DNA of 5,420 nt from CAYLZW01 sp964388085 (lineage in GTDB: Bacteria; Myxococcota; UBA727; CAYLZW01), in contig CAYLZW010000371.1 in NCBI GenBank assembly GCA_964388085.1, positions 1 through 5,420 of the forward strand. Direction: 5' to 3'. The notes under the pieces are model-generated. The model made no database searches, was not told the origin of the DNA, and was given only the letters and a program-made list of their open reading frames with translations. A program made the translations under genes and the position numbers. Position 1 is the first letter of the stretch. Each line of letters starts with the position of its first letter. This document shows, one piece after another, positions 1 through 5,061 of the stretch.

Positions 1-420
1 CGCGTGGTCGCCGACGTCATCGAGGAGCACCACGGCGACAACCGCATGGAGTTCTTCCTGCAGCGCGCGCGCTCGGAGCGCATCCAGGCGGAGCGGCGCG
101 CGCTCAGCGGCGAGGAGGAGGACGAGCTCGACGGCGCCTTCCGCTATGGCGGCGTCTCCCCGCGTTCGCGCGAGAGCGCGCTCGTGCTGCTGGCGGATCA
201 GATCGAGGCGGCCACGCGGGCGCTCGAGGATCCGAGCGCGGATCAGCTCCGCGACCTCGTGGACCACCTGATCGATCGGGCGCTGGTAGAGGACGCGCTG
301 GTGCGCTGCGAGCTCTCGTTGCGCGATCTCGATCGCGTGCGTCACGCCTTCTCGCGCGCGCTCGGCGATCTCCATCCAAAGGCGCCGTCGCGGGGGACAG
401 CACCCGGGAAGGGGCCGTGA
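1..420 (+). CDS. PgpH/YqfF-type HD-domain phosphohydrolase, C-terminal part (5' end outside window)
   Basis: This is the last 139 codons of a 7TM-HD family protein; the membrane segments and the HD catalytic core would lie upstream of the window. Seen: VADVIEEHHGDNR at residues 3-15, matching the end of the HD domain (family pattern ADxIxxHHGT), then SPRSRESALVLLADQIEAA around residues 52-70, and a tail with DPSADQLRDLVDHLIDR and the ending LSLRDLDRVRHAFSRALGDLHP. This SKE-ALVxLADxxEAA plus xDLxxVRxxFxxxLxxxxHP layout is characteristic of PgpH/YqfF proteins, which hydrolyse cyclic di-AMP in Firmicutes; the substrate in this lineage is inferred. The TGA stop overlaps the ybeY ATG by one base (TGATG), so the two are probably co-transcribed and translationally coupled. 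pgpH, phoH and ybeY commonly cluster, so phoH may lie upstream. There is no start codon in the window; the GTG at position 4 is an internal valine. Confidence 0.88.
   Translation, partial: RVVADVIEEHHGDNRMEFFLQRARSERIQAERRALSGEEEDELDGAFRYGGVSPRSRESALVLLADQIEAATRALEDPSADQLRDLVDHLIDRALVEDALVRCELSLRDLDRVRHAFSRALGDLHPKAPSRGTAPGKGP
409..414 (+). promoter_or_regulatory. Ribosome binding site choosing the ybeY start
   Basis: AAGGGG lies 5 nt before ATG 420 and inside the end of the upstream gene. The spacing favours ATG 420 over GTG 417. Ribosomes ending on the overlapping TGA (418-420) could also re-initiate here. Confidence 0.5.
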
Positions 421-863
421 TGGCACCAGGCCCGGACGCCGAGCGCGTCGCGCAGCGCGTCCTCGCGGCGGCGCGGCTCGGCGACCTCGAGGTGAACGTG
501 AGCTTCGTGGACGACGCGCGAATGCGCGCGTTGAACCGCCAGTGGCGCGGCATCGATCGCAGCACCGACGTGCTGAGCTTCGCCGCCTTCGAGGGCGAGG
601 AGATCCCGGGAGCGGAGCGCTTCCTTGGTGACCTCGTCATCTCGCTCGACAAGGCGCACGCGCAGGCCCGCCAACACGGTCACGCGATGCTCGACGAGGT
701 GGCCGTGCTCGTGGCGCATGGCCTGCTTCACCTGCTCGGCTTCGATCATGAGCGCGGCGCCGACGCGGCGCGCTCGCAAGCCGAGCACGAGATGACGATC
801 CTCGCCGCGGCGGGCGTCACGCCGAAGCTGGCGCTCGTGGGCCGCGGTCTTCGGCGCCCTTAG
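420..863 (+). CDS. ybeY: YbeY, endoribonuclease for 16S rRNA 3'-end maturation
   Basis: YbeY (UPF0054) is a cytoplasmic metal-dependent endoribonuclease needed for 16S rRNA 3' processing and ribosome quality control. The 147-residue product has the usual family length. Seen: the metal-binding signature HGLLHLLGFDH at residues 100-110, with the three zinc-ligand histidines H100, H104 and H110. Also present are the upstream block LNRQWRGIDRSTDVLSF (residues 38-54), which carries the conserved Arg of the RG-K/R-xTDVLSF motif, and LGDLVIS (69-75), the conserved strand. The tail AEHEMTIL matches the usual C-terminal helix. ATG at 420 is preferred over the adjacent in-frame GTG at 417 because AAGGGG at 409-414 lies 5 nt from the ATG but only 2 nt from the GTG. 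It overlaps the upstream phosphohydrolase stop by one base, indicating an operon. Nothing appears truncated or missing. Confidence 0.95.
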   Translation: MAPGPDAERVAQRVLAAARLGDLEVNVSFVDDARMRALNRQWRGIDRSTDVLSFAAFEGEEIPGAERFLGDLVISLDKAHAQARQHGHAMLDEVAVLVAHGLLHLLGFDHERGADAARSQAEHEMTILAAAGVTPKLALVGRGLRRP

Positions 864-880
864 GGCGTCGAATGACGCCC
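863..880 (+). terminator. Small hairpin at the end of ybeY, possible terminator
   Basis: A perfect inverted repeat, GGGCGTC (863-869) and GACGCCC (874-880), with a 4-nt GAAT loop, begins on the last base of the ybeY stop codon. It sits in the 68-bp gap between two converging genes, where a terminator is expected. No T-run follows on the plus strand, and none is seen on the minus strand, so it is not a classical intrinsic terminator. In such GC-rich DNA short stems can also arise by chance. Confidence 0.35.
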
Positions 881-931
881 GGGAGCACCGATCAGCTCGC
901 GCGCATAGCAACGTGCTCGCTGCTGTGCTCT

Positions 932-1693
932 CTAGTCGGCGTCATCGTCCGCGTCAGGGCCGACGGCGCGCGCGGGGCGGCTCTTCGTCGGAGCCGGCCG
1001 GATCCTCGGCGGCGCGGGGGCCGGCAGCGGACGGGGCCCCGCGGCTTTCGCCGTGGCGCCGCTCTCCGCGGGCGCTCGCTTTCGGGTGTCGTCGTCGGCG
1101 CCGTCCGGTTCGTCGTCGATGCGCGGCTGATCCTTGCGAAAGGTCATGCGCGCGATCTTCGGGCGAGACAGCGTCTTGTCGTCCGAGGGGTCGTCGAAGG
1201 TCGCGGTGTGGGCCAGCTCGTCGAGCGGGCGCACCGGCGGCACCTGTGCCGCGTCTGGCTCGGCCGAGCGCGCGCCGACCTCATCGCTCGACCACTGGGG
1301 GCGCGCGAGCATCACCGTCTCGGCCTCGTCGCTGAGCAGCGCCGGGAAGCTCTCGGTCCTCGGCGGGTTGGGGTCGCCGCGGTCGGTCTTCCCGAGCAGC
1401 CGCGCCGCGTCGGCGCCGAGGGGTACCACCCCCCGCGGCGGGGCAGGCGCGGGGACGTCGTCGAGATCCGGCCGATCGAGCATCTCCGTCTTCTCGAGGT
1501 CGTCGTCGGCCACGCTCGGGGGAGGCGCGCGCTTCTCGGCGCCAGCCGCGCGTACCGGCGGCTCGACGGGTCGGCGCGCCCGCACCGCCGCTCGTACGGC
1601 GTCGAGCGACACGTCGAGGAGCGTGGCCTCCTCGTCGTTGAAGTCCTCCCCGACTCGGATCGGAGCCCCCTTCGGCTCGCGCTTGTCCGTCAT
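932..1693 (-). CDS. Hypothetical acidic/proline-rich, probably disordered protein with repeated threonine motifs
   Basis: I do not recognise a domain family in this 253-residue product. It has no signal peptide and no membrane segment, and is rich in Asp, Glu, Pro, Ala and Arg, so it is probably a soluble, largely disordered cytoplasmic protein. A short motif with acidic residues before a Thr recurs: EEATLLD (T24), EKTEMLDRP (T69), AETVMLARP (T126), AHTATFDDP (T164) and DKTLSRP (T174). Such spaced acidic-Thr motifs resemble phospho-threonine sites read by FHA domains, common in lineages rich in Ser/Thr kinases; this role is an inference. The C-terminal third has Pro/Ala/Arg stretches (PRPLPAPAPPRIRPAPTKSR) and an acidic end, DADDDAD. 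The start is ATG 1693, with GAGG (1703-1706 on the opposite strand) 9 nt upstream. The coding frame has strong GC third-position bias. It is convergent with ybeY and divergent from the lipoprotein gene. Confidence 0.7.
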   Translation of the reverse strand: MTDKREPKGAPIRVGEDFNDEEATLLDVSLDAVRAAVRARRPVEPPVRAAGAEKRAPPPSVADDDLEKTEMLDRPDLDDVPAPAPPRGVVPLGADAARLLGKTDRGDPNPPRTESFPALLSDEAETVMLARPQWSSDEVGARSAEPDAAQVPPVRPLDELAHTATFDDPSDDKTLSRPKIARMTFRKDQPRIDDEPDGADDDTRKRAPAESGATAKAAGPRPLPAPAPPRIRPAPTKSRPARAVGPDADDDAD

Positions 1694-1841
1694 GGATCTC
1701 TACCTCGGCGGCCAAGGGATAGCACGACGCGTCGCGGGAGGCGGGTGCGCACGTCGACAGACGCCTCGGCGGGGCGGCGCCGGTTTTCGCGAACCCGCGG
1801 GTGGGTTGCGTCGCGAGCCGTCCCCCTTCCATGATCCCCGC
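1694..1841. promoter_or_regulatory. 148-bp divergent intergenic region, likely holding both promoters
   Basis: This gap separates the starts of the minus-strand hypothetical gene and the plus-strand lipoprotein gene, so promoters for both are expected here. Seen: GAGG for the minus-strand start at 1703-1706; on the minus strand a TGC-TATCCC string (TATCCC at 1716-1721) that could be an extended -10-like element about 22 nt from the start codon, with no convincing -35; and three perfect palindromes, CGACGCGTCG (1725-1734), GTGCGCAC (1745-1752) and ACCCGCGGGT (1793-1802). I see no clear promoter for the lipoprotein gene. The palindromes might be operators, but short GC palindromes are frequent at this composition. 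Confidence 0.35.
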
Positions 1842-3479
1842 ATGATCGCACTTTGGAATTCTCCTGTTCGCTCGGGCAAGCCCTACGCGACTTCGCCTTC
1901 TGTTCGCGCGCTCGCGCCCGCCCTCTTGTCGCTCGCTGTCGCCTGTGCGCCTGCGGAGGAAGATCCACCCGCCCCCGTCGTGAGCGCCATCGCGCCCGTG
2001 TCGCCGACGGGCAGCGTGAGCGGCTTCGTCTACGACGCGCTCACGGGCGCCCCGCTCGAGGGTACCAGCGTCGTCGCGCGCGTGCCCGCCGCCGACGCCG
2101 CGAAGCAGGCGAGCACCGACGCGGACGGCGCCTTCGTCATCGAGGGGGTCCCGGCGTCCAACCAGGTGGCGCTGCAGTACCGCGACGAGGCTCACTTCGA
2201 CGCTTGGGATACCGTCAACATTCCGTCCTCGGCGGGCAACCTCGCGCAGGACAACGGCGTCGGCTTCTCCGGGCCCATTGGGCTGTTGCCGAAGCCGGCG
2301 GCCGACGCGGTGACGCCCGACGTGCTGGTGCGCGTGGCCGGCGTCCCCGCCGCGGCCACGGTGTCCGCGCACCTCGAGGTGGCCTGGTTCGACGACGGGG
2401 AGCCGCGGGGCAGCCTGTTCGCGACCGTCACCGACGACGGCTCCGGGCGCTTCTCGCTGGCGGGCCTGCCCGACTTCCTGCGCCTCGCGGCGGTCGCGCC
2501 GGACGCGCGCATGCGGGTCGTCGTGGTGCCGCAAGACGCCGCCTACGCCCCTCGCGTGACCGAGCTCAGCGTTCGCGACGCCCTCACGCAGGGCACCGTC
2601 ATCGTCGATCTGGTGACCCCCGATGAGCTCGTCGAGGACGACATCGTGATCGTGTCGAGCAACGTGCGCGATCTGATGGACAGCGAGGCGCGCTTCCCGA
2701 CCGTGCTGCCCACCGGCACGGCGGTGACCGTGGAGTTCAGCGACGCCGTGGAGGCCGAGAGCTTCTTCGCCACCGCCGTGAACAACCGCGGCCAGGCGCT
2801 CGCCACCGCCGCCACCGTCGACGGCGCCGACGTCACCCTCGACATCACCGGCGTCGGCGACGGCGACGAGGTGTACCTCTACCTCGAGGCGCTACCCGCC
2901 GGCGCGAGCGCGGCCACGGGGTCGGTGCCGCTCGTACAAGCGTCCGGCTTCTTCGTCACGCCGGCGTCCCAGGGGCTCGGCATCGCCGCGTTCGACGCCG
3001 CGCGACAGAACAACGCGCTGCGCGGCGCCGACTTCACGACGCTGCTCTGCCCCGCGGACAGCGGCGCGGAGCTCTGGCTCGAGCTGACCGAGCACGTCGG
3101 CGCGCGCGACGAGGACGGAGAGCCGCTCGCTACCAACGCGTTGCTGCCCATCCGCGTCACGAGCACCACCGCCCCAGCGGATCACCCGCTGAACCCCGCC
3201 AACGGAGGGCTCGCCGGTCGCGTGGTCGAGCGGGCGACGGGCGTGCCCGCGAGCGGCTTCACGCGCTGGGTACGCATCCCTTGGCTGCCCATCGCCACCG
3301 ATCTGCCCGCCGGCAGCACGGCCACCTATCAGTTCAAGCTCGTGTTCAACGACGCGAGCCTCGGCGTGACGGGGGAGGACGCCGTCGTGCGCTCCCCCTC
3401 CGGGGCGCCCGTCGAGACGCTGCAGCAGGCCGGCGTGGAGCTCGCCGTCACCGCGACGGGGTGCGTCCCCCCTCCTTGA
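1842..3479 (+). CDS. Probable secreted lipoprotein with carboxypeptidase-regulatory-like and Ig-like beta-sandwich domains
   Basis: This 545-residue protein has no enzyme motif that I recognise. Residues 1-34 look like a signal peptide: a long n-region with R10, K13 and R22, a hydrophobic stretch ALAPALLSLAVA, then Cys35 in LAVAC. This is a lipobox with Ala instead of the usual Leu at -3, so lipidation is likely but not certain. The mature N-terminus (CAPAEEDPPAPVV) is a typical flexible tether. Residues 57-111 (GSVSGFVYDALTGAPLEG, then DADGAFVIEGVP) match the carboxypeptidase-D regulatory-like beta-sandwich. Residues 195-210 repeat the TDDGSGRFSLAGLP element. Residues 289-352 (PTGTAVTVEFSDAV, then GDGDEVYLYLEALPAG) resemble an SbsA-type Ig-like domain. 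C403 and C541 could form a disulfide. The start is ATG 1842, the only plausible in-frame initiator before the signal peptide; no clear Shine-Dalgarno precedes it. It is likely a cell-envelope structural or binding protein; the partner is unknown. Its end overlaps the opposing gene by 32 bp. Confidence 0.82.
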   Translation: MIALWNSPVRSGKPYATSPSVRALAPALLSLAVACAPAEEDPPAPVVSAIAPVSPTGSVSGFVYDALTGAPLEGTSVVARVPAADAAKQASTDADGAFVIEGVPASNQVALQYRDEAHFDAWDTVNIPSSAGNLAQDNGVGFSGPIGLLPKPAADAVTPDVLVRVAGVPAAATVSAHLEVAWFDDGEPRGSLFATVTDDGSGRFSLAGLPDFLRLAAVAPDARMRVVVVPQDAAYAPRVTELSVRDALTQGTVIVDLVTPDELVEDDIVIVSSNVRDLMDSEARFPTVLPTGTAVTVEFSDAVEAESFFATAVNNRGQALATAATVDGADVTLDITGVGDGDEVYLYLEALPAGASAATGSVPLVQASGFFVTPASQGLGIAAFDAARQNNALRGADFTTLLCPADSGAELWLELTEHVGARDEDGEPLATNALLPIRVTSTTAPADHPLNPANGGLAGRVVERATGVPASGFTRWVRIPWLPIATDLPAGSTATYQFKLVFNDASLGVTGEDAVVRSPSGAPVETLQQAGVELAVTATGCVPPP

Positions 3480-4383
3480 GGACGCGCGCGAGGCGCCGGG
3501 TGTCGTCCGGCGTCGTCCTGCAACAGCCGCCGATGATCCGCGCGCCGAGCGCGAGCCAGCGCGGCACCGTGGCGTCGAGTCGGCCCGCCCATCCGTGCGC
3601 CGCCGTCGTCGACGAGGCCGCGTAGCGCCGCTCGGCCGCCAGCCAGGGCTCGCCGCTGTTTGGGTAGGCGACCAGCGGCTTGCTCGTGGTCCGCTGCATG
3701 CGCTCGAGCAGCGGCGCCACCTGCTCCGGGCGCACGCAGTTCACGCCTACCGCGACTACCGCCGGTGCCTTCTCGGCCAGCGCGGCGGCGATCTCGACCG
3801 GCGTGCCGTCCGCGAGGGCGCGCTCGTCGACGCAGCTGAACGCGAGCCAGAGCTTGGCGCCGAGCGCGTGCGCGAGCGCGGCCAGCACCACCGCCTCGCC
3901 CACCACCGGCAGCGTCTCGGCGGCGATGACGTCGACGCCAGCGCCGATCAGCGCCTCGAGCCGCGGCGCGTGAAAGCGCACGTACTCCTCGGAGGAGAGC
4001 GCATAGCCGCCGGTGTACTCCGCGCCACCTTGCAGCGTGGCGCCGTAGGGCCCTACGGAGCCGGCGACGAAGCTCGCGCCGGACGCGCGCGCCAGCTCGA
4101 CGCTGCGCTCGATCAGCGCGCGCGCCGGCGCTTCCTCGATGCCGGCGGCCGCGAAGGCGCCGAGCGACGCCTGGTACGACGCCGTGCTGACGATGTCGGC
4201 GCCCGCCGCCACATAGTCCTCGTGCACCGCCGCGATGAGCGCCGGATCGCGCTCGAGCAGCTCGGCGGACCACAGCCCCGTCGTCAGGCTCGCGCCGCGC
4301 CGCTCGAGCTCGCTGGCGAGACCGCCGTCGAGCAGCAGGGGCCGCCCGGCGCGCAGGCGCTTCAGGAACGTCGCGGCGCTCAC
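3448..4383 (-). CDS. mmuM: Homocysteine S-methyltransferase (MmuM-like)
   Basis: This enzyme family transfers a methyl group, typically from S-methylmethionine or SAM, to homocysteine to make methionine in the cytosol. The 311-residue product matches the length of stand-alone family members. Seen: N-terminal barrel start PLLLDGGLASELERRG (15-30), SASYQ-like STASYQASL (66-74), AGSVGPYGA (107-115), AAETLP (154-159), the first zinc cysteine in GVNC (C216), YPNSGEPW (240-247), and the second zinc pair in IIGGCCRTTPDD (C287, C288). All three zinc-ligand cysteines are present. There is no cobalamin-binding or pterin domain, so it is not a MetH. The start is GTG 4383, the only usable initiator before the conserved region; GGAG in the upstream sequence is about 14 nt away, further than ideal. 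It is divergent from the next gene with only 24 bp between start codons. No S-methylmethionine permease gene is seen nearby, so the in vivo methyl donor is open. Confidence 0.9.
   Translation of the reverse strand: MSAATFLKRLRAGRPLLLDGGLASELERRGASLTTGLWSAELLERDPALIAAVHEDYVAAGADIVSTASYQASLGAFAAAGIEEAPARALIERSVELARASGASFVAGSVGPYGATLQGGAEYTGGYALSSEEYVRFHAPRLEALIGAGVDVIAAETLPVVGEAVVLAALAHALGAKLWLAFSCVDERALADGTPVEIAAALAEKAPAVVAVGVNCVRPEQVAPLLERMQRTTSKPLVAYPNSGEPWLAAERRYAASSTTAAHGWAGRLDATVPRWLALGARIIGGCCRTTPDDTRRLARVLKEGGRTPSR
3494..3512 (+). terminator. Hairpin just downstream of the lipoprotein stop, possible terminator
   Basis: CGCCGG (3494-3499) and CCGGCG (3507-3512) form a perfect 6-bp stem with a 7-nt loop, extendable to 8 bp with one G-U pair (3492-3514). 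It starts 14 bases after the lipoprotein stop. It lies inside the opposing methyltransferase coding region and lacks a T-run, so it is only a weak candidate for ending the lipoprotein transcript. Confidence 0.22.
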
Positions 4384-4407
4384 GGCCGGAAGACTACACT
4401 CCTGCCC
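4384..4407. promoter_or_regulatory. 24-bp gap between divergent GTG starts
   Basis: The methyltransferase and the N-terminal glutamine amidohydrolase gene start back to back here. The gap is too short for two normal promoters plus leaders, so at least one promoter must lie inside the opposing coding region, or transcripts are leaderless or nearly so. No clear -10 or -35 box and no well-spaced Shine-Dalgarno is seen for either start. Confidence 0.4.
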
Positions 4408-5061
4408 GTGTCGGGCCTCGAGCGTTACGCGCCCTATTTCTGCGAGGAGAACGTATGGCAGCTCCTCGGCGACGCGCGCCTCGCGCGCCGTGAGACCTAC
4501 GCCGTCGTCATCAGCAACGCCGAGCGGCAGGTCGCGATGTGGTCGCAGCGCGCGGCGCTCCTCCCGGGCACGCCGGTGGTCTGGGACTACCATGTCGTCG
4601 TCATCGCGCGCGGCGCGTCCGGCTCCGAGGTCTGGGACCTCGACTGCACCGCCGGCTGCCCGCTGCCCTTCGGCCGCTGGCGGTCGGTGACCTTCGACGT
4701 CGCGCGCGAGATGCCCGAGGACCTGTCGCCGCGCTTCCGCGTCATCCCCGGCGACGAGTATCGCGCGCGGCTCTGCAGCGACCGCGCGCACATGCGCTCG
4801 CCCGAGGGGCGCTTCGTGCACGAGCCGCCGCCGTGGGATCCCATCATGCCCGCGGGCGAGGCGCCGAATCTGCAGCGCCTCATCGACCTCGAGGCGCCGT
4901 TCCTCGGGGAGGTCCTCGATCTGGAGCTGCTCGCCCGCCGCTTTGGTGCGCCGGCGATCGATCGGGGCAGCCGACGCGAGCCGCGGCGCCGTGGTACGAC
5001 GCCGAGCACGAGGCCGAGCACCAGGCCGAGCACAAGGCCGAGCACGACGCGAGGAGAGCCC
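4408..5061 (+). CDS. Protein N-terminal glutamine amidohydrolase homologue (NTAQ1/WDYHV family), continuing in frame into the Nudix domain
   Basis: NTAQ1 converts N-terminal Gln of proteins to Glu, releasing ammonia, and acts before aminoacyl-transfer in the N-degron pathway. Seen, in family order: APYFCEENVW (8-17) with the nucleophile C12; YAVVISN (31-37); the eponymous WDYHVVV (59-65) with H62; VWDLD (75-79) with D77; CPLPFG; FRVIPGDEY (110-118); SDRAHMRSPEGRF (124-136); EPPPW (139-143); NLQRLID (154-160). C12, H62 and D77 align with the human triad that I recall as Cys28, His81 and Asp97. The domain ends near residue 180 (LLARRFG), like the human C-terminus. After it comes a basic linker with four TRPS-like repeats, and no in-frame stop occurs before the Nudix ATG at 5062 or later, so the listed end is the domain boundary and not a stop. 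The start GTG 4408 is 12 codons from the catalytic Cys, with no strong Shine-Dalgarno. The family is mostly known from eukaryotes; the bacterial role is inferred. Confidence 0.9.
5002..5049 (+). repeat. Four tandem copies of a 12-bp unit encoding a TRPS linker
   Basis: The units at 5002-5013, 5014-5025, 5026-5037 and 5038-5049 follow CCGAGCACNAGG, where N is G, C, A and G; the last copy ends ACG instead of AGG. As the unit is a multiple of three, copy-number change would keep the frame. In the amidohydrolase-Nudix frame it encodes Pro-Ser-Thr-Arg repeats, a flexible basic linker. Confidence 0.9.
5051..5056 (+). promoter_or_regulatory. Strong Shine-Dalgarno for an internal Nudix start
   Basis: GAGGAG lies 5 nt before ATG 5062. 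It is the best ribosome binding site in the right half of the window and supports separate translation of the Nudix protein, although the upstream frame has not stopped. Confidence 0.65.

Noticed and set aside
342..911. Minus-strand open frame antisense to ybeY
   Set aside because: ybeY on the plus strand has its complete metal-binding signature; the antisense frame has no recognisable content.
872..1834. 320-codon plus-strand open frame opposite the hypothetical gene
   Set aside because: The translation is an Arg/Gly/Ala-rich string without domains. The minus-strand frame has the Shine-Dalgarno, an acidic/basic balance and coherent repeated motifs.
1134..1841. In-frame upstream extension of the lipoprotein gene (236 more codons, plus strand)
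   Set aside because: It would run antisense through the hypothetical gene and place a signal peptide and lipobox in mid-protein. The Ser/Arg/Gly-rich translation is typical of a shadow frame in GC-rich DNA.
2192..3185. Several minus-strand open frames antisense to the lipoprotein gene
   Set aside because: Their Ser/Thr/Ala- or Arg-rich translations mirror the GC-biased codons of the plus-strand gene, and they have no domain or start support.
5002..5049. CRISPR array or attachment-site interpretation of the repeat
   Set aside because: The units are directly adjacent with no spacers, are only 12 bp long, and sit within an open coding frame.
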